Of a stretch of DNA of 64,000 bases, positions 26,501 through 34,680 are shown one piece after another (within the stretch, counting starts at the first letter, position 1; every line of letters begins with the position of its first letter). Position numbers and translations under genes: made by a program. The notes under the pieces were generated by a model. It did no database searches, had not been told where the DNA came from, and worked only from the letters and a program-made list of their open reading frames with translations. This DNA comes from Streptomyces glaucescens (GTDB lineage Bacteria > Actinomycetota > Actinomycetes > Streptomycetales > Streptomycetaceae): contig NZ_CP009438.1 of NCBI RefSeq assembly GCF_000761215.1, forward strand, positions 5,622,501-5,686,500, written 5' to 3'.

Positions 26501-28512
26501 TCCGGGATGTGGCCGCACGCCTCCCGCTGTTCCGCCAGGTAGGACAGCACGTTGTCCGCGGCCCAGGCGTCGAGGCCCGCGGCGAGCAGCCGCAGCCGGG
26601 CGTCGTCCTCGGGCAGCGAGCCGACCTCCCGCAGGAACGCCCCCACCGCGCGTCCCAGCTCCAGCGGGCGGCCCAGCTGGTCGCCCTTCCAGAAGGGCAG
26701 CCGGCCCGGGACACCGGGCGCTGGGGAGACCAGGACGCGGTCGCGGGTGATGTCCTCGATGCGCCATGAGCTGGTACCGAGTGTGAAGACGTCGCCCACG
26801 CGGGACTCGTAGACCATCTCCTCGTCCAGCTCGCCGACCCGGCCGCCGCCCTTCTTGGGATCGGCACCGGCCAGGAAGACGCCGAAGAGGCCCCGGTCGG
26901 GGATGGTGCCGCCGGAGGTGACGGCGAGGCGCTGGGCACCGGGGCGGCCGGTGACCGTGCCGGCCACGCGGTCCCACACCACGCGCGGGCGCAGCTCGGC
27001 GAAGGCGTCGGACGGGTACCGCCCGGCGAGCATGTCGAGGACCGCGGTGAACGCCGACTCGGGGAGCGAGGCGAAGGGTGCGGCGCGCCGGACGGTGGCG
27101 AGCAGGTCGTCCACCTGCCAGGTGTCCAGCGCCGTCATGGCGACGAGCTGCTGGGCCAGCACGTCCAGCGGGTTGGCGGGGATCCTCAGGGACTCGATCG
27201 CCCCCGTGCGCATGCGCTCGGTGACCACCGCCGCCTGGACGAGGTCGCCGCGGTACTTCGGGAAGACGACACCGGTGGAGACCGCACCGACCTGGTGTCC
27301 CGCGCGGCCGACGCGTTGCAGGCCGGAGGCCACGGAGGGCGGGGACTCCACCTGGACCACCAGGTCGACCGCACCCATGTCGATGCCGAGCTCGAGGCTG
27401 GAGGTGGCGACGACGGCGGGGAGGCGGCCGGCCTTGAGGTCCTCCTCGACCAGGGCGCGCTGCTCCTTGGAGACCGAGCCGTGGTGGGCGCGCGCGATGA
27501 CGGGCGGGGCGCCCTGGGCGGCACCCGAGCCGCCCATGAGCTCGGCGGGGGAGTGGTGCTCGTCCAGGGGCTCGCCGGTGGCCCGTTCGTACGCGATCTC
27601 GTTCAGGCGGTTGCACAGGCGTTCGGCGAGACGTCGGGAGTTGGCGAAGACGATCGTGGAACGGTGGGACTGGACGAGGTCGGTGATCCGCTCCTCGACG
27701 TGCGGCCAGATCGACGGGCGTTCGCCGCCCTCGGTGCCCTCGGCGACCGGGGAGCCGCCCAGCTCGCCCAGGTCCTCGACCGGGACGACCACCGAGAGGT
27801 CGAACTCCTTGCCGGACTCGGGCTGGACGATCTCCACCTTGCCGCGCGGGGCGAGGAAACGGGCGACCTCGTCGACCGGGCGGACGGTCGCCGACAGGCC
27901 GATGCGACGGGCCGGCCTCGGCAGCAGCTCGTCCAGGCGCTCCAGGGACAGGGCGAGGTGGGCGCCGCGCTTGGTGCCGGCGACGGCGTGCACCTCGTCC
28001 AGGATCACCGTCTCCACACCGGTCAGCGCGTCCCGCGTGGCCGAGGTCAGCATCAGGAAGAGGGACTCGGGGGTGGTGATCAGGATGTCCGGCGGGCGGG
28101 TGGACAGGGCGCGGCGCTCGGCGGCGGGCGTGTCGCCGGAGCGGATGCCGACCTTGACCTCCGGCTCGGGCAGACCGAGTCGGACCGCTTCCTGGCGGAT
28201 GCCGGTGAGCGGGCTGCGGAGGTTGCGCTCGACGTCGACGGCCAGGGCCTTGAGGGGCGAGACGTACAGGACGCGGCAGCGCTTCTTGGGGTCGGCCGGC
28301 GGGGGAGTGGAGGCCAGCTGGTCGAGGGCGGCGAGGAAGGCGGCCAGGGTCTTGCCGGAGCCGGTGGGGGCGACCACCAGGACGTCCGAACCCGCACGGA
28401 TCGCCTGCCACGCCCCCGCCTGGGCCGCGGTGGGCGCGGAGAAGGCACCCGTGAACCAACCGCGGGTCGCGGGCGAGAAGCCGTCGAGGGCCTGGTGTCG
28501 GGAGCTGGCCAT
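23506..28512 (-). CDS. lhr: Lhr-family ATP-dependent DNA helicase
   Basis: A superfamily 2 helicase of about 1668 residues that in mycobacteria unwinds DNA in the 3' to 5' direction and is linked to the DNA damage response. Motif I APTGSGKT lies near residue 48, motif II ILDEVHAV near 170, motif III LSATVRP near 203, and motif VI RVGRAGHQ near 400. These are followed by the long winged-helix and Lhr C-terminal domains. A Gly/Pro-rich insert of about 110 residues (roughly 23900-24250) breaks the C-terminal domain and looks disordered. ATG 28512 is preferred (AGGATGG upstream) over GTG 28527. It heads an operon with nei and is divergent from the AraC-type gene. Confidence 0.92.
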   Translation of the reverse strand: MASSRHQALDGFSPATRGWFTGAFSAPTAAQAGAWQAIRAGSDVLVVAPTGSGKTLAAFLAALDQLASTPPPADPKKRCRVLYVSPLKALAVDVERNLRSPLTGIRQEAVRLGLPEPEVKVGIRSGDTPAAERRALSTRPPDILITTPESLFLMLTSATRDALTGVETVILDEVHAVAGTKRGAHLALSLERLDELLPRPARRIGLSATVRPVDEVARFLAPRGKVEIVQPESGKEFDLSVVVPVEDLGELGGSPVAEGTEGGERPSIWPHVEERITDLVQSHRSTIVFANSRRLAERLCNRLNEIAYERATGEPLDEHHSPAELMGGSGAAQGAPPVIARAHHGSVSKEQRALVEEDLKAGRLPAVVATSSLELGIDMGAVDLVVQVESPPSVASGLQRVGRAGHQVGAVSTGVVFPKYRGDLVQAAVVTERMRTGAIESLRIPANPLDVLAQQLVAMTALDTWQVDDLLATVRRAAPFASLPESAFTAVLDMLAGRYPSDAFAELRPRVVWDRVAGTVTGRPGAQRLAVTSGGTIPDRGLFGVFLAGADPKKGGGRVGELDEEMVYESRVGDVFTLGTSSWRIEDITRDRVLVSPAPGVPGRLPFWKGDQLGRPLELGRAVGAFLREVGSLPEDDARLRLLAAGLDAWAADNVLSYLAEQREACGHIPDDRTIVVERFRDELGDWRVVVHSPFGAQVHAPWALALGAKLSERYGMDAQVMHADDGIVLRLPDADLLGMDLLDQEPMRAGAEYDAGQAPVGAADVVFDKGEVDQIVTDQVGGSALFAARFRECAARALLLPRRNPGKRTPLWQQRQRASQLLQVASEFGSFPIVLEAVRECLQDVFDVPGLVELMGDLESRKVRLVEVTTPEPSPFARSLLFGYVAQFLYEGDSPLAERRAAALSLDSRLLAELLGQAELRELLDAEVLTELERELQWLTEDRRVKDVEGVADLLRLLGPLTDAELAERGAEPQWAQELAGARRAIRVRIAGAGHWAAIEDAGRLRDALGTALPVGVPEAFTEPVKDPLGDLLARYARTHGPFTSATAAARFGLGVAVTEGALQRLAASGRVVQGEFHPAGIGQEWCDAAVLRRLRRRSLAALRHELEPVPPPALAHFLPQWQHIGQGHALRGVDGLVRALEQLQGASVPASALERLVLPSRVAGYTPAMLDELTAAGEVVWAGAGALPGKDGWVSLYLADAAPLLLPPPHPLELTALHQSVLDTLSGGYGLFFRQIADQVRATTHPDATDPQLADVLWDLAWSGRLTNDTLAPMRALLGSGRTAGSTAHRAKRAVPRGRYGSLTAAARPTSRGGPPTVAGRWSLLPAREPDTTVRAHALARTLLDRHGVVTRGAVAAEGVEGGFSAVYRILSAFEESGQARRGYVVEGLGAAQFAMDGAVDRLRAVANARERDAGRPDADFAHGSPGLPGPGTGPGTPWPTGAAMPGPDGTGAPVGVDRATADFLDGARPLGPFGDHAATWYDTADGGDPFDTPAGHPVPDEYGSPGDRGRSSPARTGGGRPPFGQGAGRRLTGPPVPRAVVLAAADPANAYGAALPWPDPPTDAGHKPGRKAGSLVVLVEGDLVLYMERGGKTLLAWPADQDTEPADDPRLRAAADALSAAARAGSLGTVTVERINGVQALTSPIGALLEGAGFVATPRGLRLRA

Positions 28513-28585
28513 GCGTCCATCCTGCACCCCGGCACTGACAATCGGGCTGAGCTGGGGTTTCTCGGGTCAACGCCCCGGAGGTCGG

Positions 28586-28644
28586 GGCATCGCCGGCACG
28601 GGTGTCCCGCCGCTCCGGGCACCGCGAGCACGGGTGTTCCGCCG
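28586..28644. promoter_or_regulatory. Pair of 27-bp direct repeats, candidate AraC-type operator
   Basis: Two copies of a 27-bp sequence begin at 28586 and 28618 with four mismatches. Their core GCACGGGTGTYCCGCCG (17 bp) differs at one base. The 32-bp period is close to three helical turns, so both copies face the same side of the DNA. They lie just upstream of the AraC-family gene, in the intergenic region shared with lhr. AraC-type proteins bind such direct repeats, so autoregulation is a reasonable inference. Confidence 0.6.
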
Positions 28645-28661
28645 TCGCCGACAATGGGGGC

Positions 28662-29525
28662 ATGGGTTCGAGTGAGCGGGCGCGGCACTGGCAGTACGCC
28701 GAGCTGCCCGGGGTCGACCTGCTGCGGGCCCGGTACGTCCGCAAGACGTTCGTGCGGCACACCCATGAGCATTTCGTGATCGCCGCCATCGCGGACGGGG
28801 TGGAGGTCTTCCACCACCGCGGCGCCGACCAGTACGCCGGGGCGGGAGCACTGGCGCTGGTGAACCCGGACACGCCGCACACGGGGCGGGCCGGGGTGCC
28901 CGAGGGGTGGCGGTACGGGGCGGTGTACCCGTCTCCCGAGGTCGTGGCGGAGATCGCGGCCGAGACGACCTCGATCCGCGGGACCCCCGGCTTCGTCCGG
29001 CCGGTGCTCGACGACCCGTACGCCGTGGCACTGGTGCATCAGGTGCTGCGCGCCACCGACGAGGGGAACGCGCTGGCCGCCGACACCCTGCTGCGGGTGG
29101 CGGTGACCCGGCTGCTCCGGCTGAACGGCGGTCCGCTGCCGCAGCGGGAGGTGCGCACGGCCGGGGCGCGGACCGCCGCTGCGGCGCGGGCCGTGCTGGA
29201 GGAGCGGATGGCCGACCCGCCGACTCTGGAGAAGCTGGCGGGAGACCTGGGGACCAGTCCCTTCGCGTTGCTGCGGGCCTTCCGGGCGGCGTACGGGATG
29301 CCGCCGCACGCCTGGCTGACCGACGCGCGCGTGCGGCGGGCCCGGCGGATGCTCGATTCGGGCCGCCCGCCCGCCGAGGCAGCCGTGGCCGTGGGATTCA
29401 CCGACCAGCCGCACCTGAACCGGCACTTCAGCCGGATCGTGGGGGTCCCGCCGGGGGCGTACCAGCGGGAGCGCAAGAACGTACAAGACGCGCCGGGCGG
29501 GCCGCGGCTAGCGTCCGACGGGTGA
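28662..29525 (+). CDS. AraC-family transcriptional regulator
   Basis: A 287-residue regulator with an N-terminal cupin-like sensing domain (HTHEHFVIAAI near 28-38, HTGRAGVPEGW near 74) and a C-terminal pair of helix-turn-helix motifs (about 180-270). The second ends in the family pattern VAVGFTDQPHLNRHFSRIVG. The 3' end overlaps the azlC start by 4 nt (GTGA), so regulator and exporter are co-transcribed. This makes it the likely controller of azlCD. No Shine-Dalgarno is visible before ATG 28662. GACAAT ends 6 nt upstream and may be a -10 box of a leaderless transcript. Confidence 0.88.
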   Translation: MGSSERARHWQYAELPGVDLLRARYVRKTFVRHTHEHFVIAAIADGVEVFHHRGADQYAGAGALALVNPDTPHTGRAGVPEGWRYGAVYPSPEVVAEIAAETTSIRGTPGFVRPVLDDPYAVALVHQVLRATDEGNALAADTLLRVAVTRLLRLNGGPLPQREVRTAGARTAAAARAVLEERMADPPTLEKLAGDLGTSPFALLRAFRAAYGMPPHAWLTDARVRRARRMLDSGRPPAEAAVAVGFTDQPHLNRHFSRIVGVPPGAYQRERKNVQDAPGGPRLASDG

Positions 29526-30244
29526 CAGAGGAAACAGCTCTCGCGGACATACGGGCCGACGACGGGGACAAGCCGGACACCGCCGTCGTACGGGACGCCC
29601 TGGGCGTCGGAGTCGCCGTAGGACTGTCCGGCTTCGCCTTCGGGGTCACCTCGGCGGGCAGCGGTCTCAGCCTCGCGCAGACGTGTCTGCTCAGCCTCCT
29701 GGTGTTCACCGGCGCGTCCCAGTTCGCGCTGGTGGGGGCACTCGCCGGCGGCGGGAACCCGGTGACGGCCGCCGCCGGTGCGCTCTTCCTGGGGGTGCGC
29801 AACGCCTTCTACGGGCTGCGGCTCTCCCAGGTGCTGGCCCTCCCGCGCGCGGTGCGGCCGTTCGCCGCACAGTGGGTGATCGACGAGACGGCGGCCGTCG
29901 CGCTGGCACAGCCCACGCGGCGTACCGCGCGGATCGGGTTCGCCGTCACCGGGCTCAGCCTCTACGTGCTGTGGAACGTCACCACGCTGCTGGGGGCGCT
30001 CGGCGCCGAGGCCATCGGCGACACCGACGCCTGGGGACTCGACGCGGCCGGACCCGCCGTCTTCCTGGCGCTGCTGGCGCCGATGCTCAGGACGGGCACC
30101 GAGCGGACCGTCGCCGGGCTCGCCGTCGTCCTGGGGCTCGGGCTGCTGCCCGTGCTGCCCGCGGGAGTGCCGGTGCTCGTGGCCGCGCTCGCCGCGCCGG
30201 CCGTGCTGTGGGCGCGGGGACGCCGGGGAACGGGGGACCGGTGA
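29522..30244 (+). CDS. azlC: AzlC-family branched-chain amino acid exporter subunit
   Basis: A 240-residue membrane protein of the AzlC/LIV-E family, the large subunit of a two-component exporter of branched-chain amino acids. Family features include GFAFGVTSAGSGLSL and LLVFTGASQFALVG (about 37-70) and FLGVRNAFYGL near 90-100. Six or seven membrane segments are expected. GTG 29522 overlaps the regulator stop, and the 3' end overlaps azlD in the same way. The substrate is inferred from the family. Confidence 0.88.
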   Translation: MTEETALADIRADDGDKPDTAVVRDALGVGVAVGLSGFAFGVTSAGSGLSLAQTCLLSLLVFTGASQFALVGALAGGGNPVTAAAGALFLGVRNAFYGLRLSQVLALPRAVRPFAAQWVIDETAAVALAQPTRRTARIGFAVTGLSLYVLWNVTTLLGALGAEAIGDTDAWGLDAAGPAVFLALLAPMLRTGTERTVAGLAVVLGLGLLPVLPAGVPVLVAALAAPAVLWARGRRGTGDR

Positions 30245-30549
30245 ACACCTGGATCGCCATCGGAGCGACGGTCGCGGGCTGCTACGCCGTCAAGCTCGCC
30301 GGGCTGCTGGTCCCCGCGGGGGTGCTGGAGCGGCCGCTCGTCAGGCGGCTCGCCGCCCTGCTGCCCGTCGCCCTCCTCGCCGCCCTCACGGCCCAGCAGA
30401 CGTTCGCCGACGGGCAGACACTGGTGCTGGACGCGAGGGCCGCGGGCGTCGCCGCGGCCGGCGTGGCACTCGTACTGCGCGCGCCCTTCCTGGTCGTCGT
30501 CGCGGCGGCCGTGGTGGTGACGGCGGGGGTGCGCGCCCTGGGTGGGTGA
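30241..30549 (+). CDS. azlD: AzlD-family branched-chain amino acid exporter small subunit
   Basis: A 102-residue protein with four hydrophobic helices typical of AzlD (VAGCYAVKLAGLLVP near 10-24, RLAALLPVALLAALTAQQ near 39-56, and two C-terminal helices). It overlaps azlC by 4 nt and completes the exporter. It ends 81 nt before a convergent gene on the other strand. Confidence 0.87.
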   Translation: MNTWIAIGATVAGCYAVKLAGLLVPAGVLERPLVRRLAALLPVALLAALTAQQTFADGQTLVLDARAAGVAAAGVALVLRAPFLVVVAAAVVVTAGVRALGG

Positions 30550-30630
30550 GCCGGCCGGGCGCTTCCGTGCGTCCTGTGGCCCGCCGGGCGCGGCGCTCCT
30601 CATGGTCCCGGGCGGACCCTGGCCGGGAGC

Positions 30631-31575
30631 TCAGCCGATCGGACGGCCGTGCGCCCTGAGCGCGTGCAGGGCGTCGATCGTCACCGCCGGGCGCGCCTCC
30701 AGGGCGGCAGCGGGGGCCCACTGCCGCCAGCGGACCGGCCAGCCGCCGTCGTCCTGCTGCCCGGCCGCCAGGTGGTCGAGGGAACGTGCCATCTCGTCGT
30801 CGGTGAACCACGCGCGCGCGAGGGACCGCGGTGTCGGTGCGTAGTCGTGCGGGAAGTGGTGCTCGCCCCGGGCGTAACCGGGGGCGACAGGCCAGGCGTC
30901 GAGGTGCTCCGGGTCGAGCACCGCGAGCCGTTGCTCGCGCACCAGGCGGCCCAGGCGGCCGGCGGCGGCCTCCGCGCGGGCGCGGTCCGGAGCGGCGTCC
31001 AGGAAGGCGACGGCCGCCTGCACCTCGTACGGGTGGGACCGCTCCATGCCCTCCACGGCCTGCCAGCAGAAGTCCGTGGCCCGGAACAGCCACGCGTGCC
31101 ACACCTCGTTGCGGTGCAGCAGGCCGACGACGGGACCGGTGGCGAGGAGGTCGCTGGGCGGATCGTCCACGATCGGCACGAAGGGGGCCGCCGGGTAGCC
31201 GCGCTGGCTCGGGTGGACGGCCGGCAGCGCCCCGTCGGCCGTGGACACCGAGGTCAGGTAGCGGCACACCCGCTCCACGCGCTGTCCTCCGCAGCGCCCG
31301 ATCGAGTCCAGCACGCGCAGCGCCCGCGCGGTGTGCAGCGGCTGGCTCACCGGGCCGCGCAGATCGGGCTCCAGGGCGTGGCCGTAGCCGCCGTCCTGAT
31401 TGCGGTAGGCGTCCAGCGCGGTCTCCACGGGGTCGGCGCCGCCGTTGAGGAAGTGGTACGCGAAGAGGCGCTGTTCCAGCACCCGCGCGGTGAGCCAGAC
31501 GAACTGCTCGGCGCGGAAGAGCGGGGACCGCGCCGAGGGCGTCGAGGGGGCTGGGGCTGCTCCTGTTTCGGCCAT
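30631..31575 (-). CDS. Uncharacterised protein with prenyltransferase/squalene-cyclase-like toroid fold
   Basis: A 314-residue protein made of repeated alpha-helical segments with QW-like motifs: NQDGGYGHALEPDLRG near 60-75 and GQQDDGGWPVRW near 280. These suggest the alpha/alpha-barrel fold of terpene cyclases and protein prenyltransferase beta subunits. The catalytic DxDD motif of cyclases is not seen, so enzyme activity is unproven. ATG 31575 is the first start, preceded by a basic Ala/Pro-rich stretch. It stands alone, convergent with azlCD and divergent from the DUF3046 gene. Confidence 0.72.
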   Translation of the reverse strand: MAETGAAPAPSTPSARSPLFRAEQFVWLTARVLEQRLFAYHFLNGGADPVETALDAYRNQDGGYGHALEPDLRGPVSQPLHTARALRVLDSIGRCGGQRVERVCRYLTSVSTADGALPAVHPSQRGYPAAPFVPIVDDPPSDLLATGPVVGLLHRNEVWHAWLFRATDFCWQAVEGMERSHPYEVQAAVAFLDAAPDRARAEAAAGRLGRLVREQRLAVLDPEHLDAWPVAPGYARGEHHFPHDYAPTPRSLARAWFTDDEMARSLDHLAAGQQDDGGWPVRWRQWAPAAALEARPAVTIDALHALRAHGRPIG

Positions 31576-31655
31576 GGCACCGACCGTAGGGCGTGCGGAG
31601 GGCCCGGCGAGCGGTCCCGGTCGGGGCCCACTCTCAGGGGCGGGATACTGGTGTC

Positions 31656-31850
31656 ATGCGGTTGACGGTCTTCTGGGAGCGGATGGCGGAGCACTTCGGG
31701 ACGGGGTACGCCGAAACCTTCGCGCGCGATCACGTGATGTCGGAGCTGGGCGGACGCACCGTCGACGAGGCGCTGGCCGCCGGCTGGGAGGCCAAGGACG
31801 TGTGGCGCGTGGTCTGCGACGTCATGAACGTGCCACCGGAGAGGCGCTGA
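31656..31850 (+). CDS. DUF3046 protein encoded upstream of recA
   Basis: A 64-residue protein starting MRLTVFWERM and ending VMNVPPERR, matching DUF3046, a small actinobacterial family of unknown function found next to recA. A short acidic helical protein is expected. ATG 31656 has no Shine-Dalgarno. GATACT ends 6 nt before it, so the mRNA may be leaderless. It precedes the AI-2E family gene and recA on the same strand. Confidence 0.85.
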   Translation: MRLTVFWERMAEHFGTGYAETFARDHVMSELGGRTVDEALAAGWEAKDVWRVVCDVMNVPPERR

Positions 31851-31909
31851 CGGGCCACGGGACCACCGGCCGGTGACCGGCTGTCGGTGGCGTGGGCGAG
31901 ACTTGCACC

Positions 31910-33154
31910 GTGGCATCCACAGACGAGACCGGGCAGGCAGCCCAGCACGCATCCTCGAACGGAACGACGCCGCCCGGACGGCCCCCGGCCGACGGCGCCG
32001 GGCCGGGCGCGCGCATGCCCCGGTGGTTGCCGCGGGCCATGGTGCTGGCGCTCGCGCTCATCGCCGCGTTCCAGCTCGGCAGCTGGGCCTTCCACCAGCT
32101 CACCGGCCTGCTGATCAACATTCTGATCGCGTTCTTCCTGGCCCTCGCCGTGGAGCCGGCGGTGAGCTGGATGGCCGCGCGCGGGATGCGCCGGGGGTTC
32201 GGCACCTTCCTGGTGTTCCTCGCCGTGACGGTGGTGGCCGCCGGCTTCGTCACCCTGCTCGGGTCCATGCTGGCGGGCCAGATCGTCACCATGGTCGAGG
32301 GCTTCCCGGACTACCTCGACTCGGTGATCAACTGGATCAACACCCACTTCCACACCGATCTGAAACGGGTGGACATCCAGGAGGGCCTGCTCCGCTCCGA
32401 CTGGCTGCGCAACTACGTGCAGAACAGCGCCACCGGAGTGCTCGACGTGTCGGCGCAGGTCCTCGGGGGACTGTTCCAGCTGCTGACCATCGGGCTGTTC
32501 TCGTTCTACTTCGCCGCCGACGGGCCGAGGCTGCGCCGGACGATCTGCTCGGTGCTGCCGCCGGCCCGGCAGGCCGAGGTGCTGCGCGCCTGGGAGATCG
32601 CCGTGGACAAGACCGGCGGCTACCTGTATTCGCGCGGCCTGATGGCGCTCGTCTCCGGCGTCGCCCACTACGTGCTGCTGGAGGCCCTGGGCGTGCCCTA
32701 CGCGCCCGTGCTGGCCGTCTGGGTGGGCCTGGTGTCGCAGTTCATCCCCACCATCGGCACCTACCTCGCGGGCGCCCTGCCGATGCTGATCGCCTTCACC
32801 GTGGACCCCTGGTACGCGCTGTGGGTGCTGATCTTCGTCGTGATCTACCAGCAGTTCGAGAACTACGTCCTGCAGCCCAAGGTCACCTCCAAGACCGTCG
32901 ACATCCACCCGGCGGTCGCCTTCGGCTCGGTCGTCGCCGGCACCGCGCTGCTCGGCGCGGTCGGCGCGCTGATCGCCATCCCGGCGATCGCCACGCTCCA
33001 GGCGTTCCTCGGGGCGTACGTGAAGCGGTACGCCGTGACGGACGACCCGCGGGTCCACGGCCACCGCGGGCGGGGCAACGGGCCCGGTCCGATCCTGCGC
33101 CTGCGGGGCCTGTGGCGGAGGCGGCGGCCCGCCGGGCCCCCTCCGCGCTCCTAG
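31910..33154 (+). CDS. AI-2E family transporter (PF01594-type) membrane protein
   Basis: A 414-residue polytopic membrane protein with about eight membrane segments. It carries the family landmarks LLINILIAFFLALAVEPAV near 66-84, GLVSQFIPTIGTYLAGALPM near 280, and VIYQQFENYVLQPKV near 310-325. Family members export small signals or act as ion antiporters; the substrate cannot be read from sequence. The first 35 residues are polar and disordered, and the tail is Arg-rich. GTG 31910 is chosen; GTG 31892 is possible. GAGACT at 31898-31903, 18 bp after TGACCG, may be a promoter giving a leaderless mRNA. Confidence 0.85.
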   Translation: MASTDETGQAAQHASSNGTTPPGRPPADGAGPGARMPRWLPRAMVLALALIAAFQLGSWAFHQLTGLLINILIAFFLALAVEPAVSWMAARGMRRGFGTFLVFLAVTVVAAGFVTLLGSMLAGQIVTMVEGFPDYLDSVINWINTHFHTDLKRVDIQEGLLRSDWLRNYVQNSATGVLDVSAQVLGGLFQLLTIGLFSFYFAADGPRLRRTICSVLPPARQAEVLRAWEIAVDKTGGYLYSRGLMALVSGVAHYVLLEALGVPYAPVLAVWVGLVSQFIPTIGTYLAGALPMLIAFTVDPWYALWVLIFVVIYQQFENYVLQPKVTSKTVDIHPAVAFGSVVAGTALLGAVGALIAIPAIATLQAFLGAYVKRYAVTDDPRVHGHRGRGNGPGPILRLRGLWRRRRPAGPPPRS

Positions 33155-33358
33155 GGGCCGAGCGAGCCGGCTCCGGTCAGCGGCGCGCGTCCGCCCCGGG
33201 TGCGGGGGCGACGGGTCCGGCCGGACGGCCGAGCGGGCCGAGCGCGGCGACCGACGGGCCGAGCGGCAGATGACGGGCCGGCCGCGGGGCTGTCGGGCTG
33301 CCTGCACCGGGGGTGGCGGGGTGCGCGTCCGCAACGCCTCACGAGCCGGGGGTCTCGC

Positions 33359-33391
33359 TTGACACAAAAATCGAACATCCATTCATATAGA
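33359..33391 (+). promoter_or_regulatory. recA promoter with SOS (LexA) box
   Basis: TTGACA at 33359-33364 is a perfect -35. GAACATCCATTC at 33373-33384, in the context tcGAAC...TTC, matches the Gram-positive LexA/DinR operator pattern, and it overlaps the spacer. The -10 is less clear: TATAGA at 33386-33391 or TTCATA at 33382-33387. LexA bound here would block recA until DNA damage. The rest of the 394-nt region between 33155 and 33548 holds a DnaA-box-like 9-mer and no gene. Confidence 0.8.
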
Positions 33392-33450
33392 GGCTCCGGC
33401 GAGGCTCCGGATGGGCGTTTCGACCCGCTTCGGGGAGAGAAGTGCCTCAG

Positions 33451-33459
33451 TTATCCACA
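33451..33459 (+). promoter_or_regulatory. DnaA-box 9-mer in the recA leader
   Basis: TTATCCACA is the E. coli consensus DnaA box and differs by one base from the usual Streptomyces form TTGTCCACA. It lies in the untranslated leader of recA, about 90 nt before the start codon. Such an A+T-rich 9-mer is rare in DNA of this composition. Confidence 0.5.
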
Positions 33460-33548
33460 GGCCGGACCCGCGTCAGGGCGCATTGTCAGTGGCACGCGTT
33501 AGCGTCTTTGACGTGAAGCGATCGACTCAAGCAAATCGGGTGGAACCC

Positions 33549-34676
33549 ATGGCAGGAACCGACCGCGAGAAGGCTCTCGACGCCGCCCTCGCGCAGATTG
33601 AACGGCAATTCGGCAAGGGCGCGGTCATGCGCATGGGCGAGCGGTCCAAGGAGCCCATCGAGGTCATCCCGACCGGGTCGACCGCGCTCGACGTGGCCCT
33701 CGGCGTGGGCGGTCTGCCCCGCGGCCGTGTGGTGGAGATCTACGGGCCGGAGTCCTCCGGCAAGACCACGCTGACCCTGCACGCCGTGGCCAACGCCCAG
33801 AAGGCCGGCGGCCAGGTCGCCTTCGTGGACGCAGAGCACGCCCTCGACCCGGAGTACGCGCGCAAGCTCGGCGTCGACATCGACAACCTCATCCTCTCCC
33901 AGCCCGACAACGGCGAGCAGGCCCTGGAGATCGTGGACATGCTGGTCCGCTCCGGTGCCCTCGACCTGATCGTCATCGACTCGGTCGCCGCGCTCGTCCC
34001 GCGCGCGGAGATCGAGGGCGAGATGGGCGACAGCCACGTGGGTCTGCAGGCCCGCCTCATGAGCCAGGCCCTGCGGAAGATCACCAGCGCGCTCAACCAG
34101 TCCAAGACCACGGCCATCTTCATCAACCAGCTCCGCGAGAAGATCGGCGTGATGTTCGGCTCCCCGGAGACCACGACCGGTGGCCGGGCGCTGAAGTTCT
34201 ACGCCTCGGTGCGTATCGACATCCGCCGCATCGAGACCCTGAAGGACGGCACGGAGGCGGTCGGCAACCGCACCCGCTGCAAGGTCGTGAAGAACAAGGT
34301 CGCGCCGCCCTTCAAGCAGGCCGAGTTCGACATCCTCTACGGCCAGGGCATCAGCCGCGAGGGCGGCCTGATCGACATGGGCGTGGAGCACGGCTTCGTC
34401 CGCAAGGCGGGCGCCTGGTACACGTACGAGGGCGACCAGCTCGGCCAGGGCAAGGAGAACGCGCGCAACTTCCTCAAGGACAACCCCGACCTGGCCAACG
34501 AGATCGAGAAGAAGATCAAGGAGAAGCTGGGCGTCGGCGTGCGGCCCGAGGAGCCGGCGGCCGAGCCCGGTGCGGACGCCGCGGTCGCCACCGCCACGGA
34601 CGACGCCGCGAAGCCGGTGCCCGCCCCGGCTGCGGCGAAGACGGCCAAGACCAAGGCCGCGGCCGCCAAGAGCTGA
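33549..34676 (+). CDS. recA: Recombinase RecA
   Basis: A 375-residue recombinase that forms filaments on single-stranded DNA, drives strand exchange and triggers LexA self-cleavage. Walker A GPESSGKT is at 66-73, the same numbering as in E. coli. Also visible are the Walker B strand LIVIDSVAAL, the loop L1 EIEGEMGDSHVGLQAR, and the L2 region INQLREKIGVMFGSPETTTG. A Lys/Ala-rich tail of about 40 residues follows the C-terminal domain, as in other streptomycetes. ATG 33549 matches the family N-terminus AGTDREKALDAAL. It is controlled by the SOS box upstream, and recX follows 4 nt after the stop. Confidence 0.98.
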   Translation: MAGTDREKALDAALAQIERQFGKGAVMRMGERSKEPIEVIPTGSTALDVALGVGGLPRGRVVEIYGPESSGKTTLTLHAVANAQKAGGQVAFVDAEHALDPEYARKLGVDIDNLILSQPDNGEQALEIVDMLVRSGALDLIVIDSVAALVPRAEIEGEMGDSHVGLQARLMSQALRKITSALNQSKTTAIFINQLREKIGVMFGSPETTTGGRALKFYASVRIDIRRIETLKDGTEAVGNRTRCKVVKNKVAPPFKQAEFDILYGQGISREGGLIDMGVEHGFVRKAGAWYTYEGDQLGQGKENARNFLKDNPDLANEIEKKIKEKLGVGVRPEEPAAEPGADAAVATATDDAAKPVPAPAAAKTAKTKAAAAKS

Positions 34677-34680
34677 GCCC

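Noticed and set aside
23245..26769. Plus-strand open frame of 1174 codons antisense to nei and lhr
   Set aside because: Low-complexity antisense shadow of two well-supported genes.
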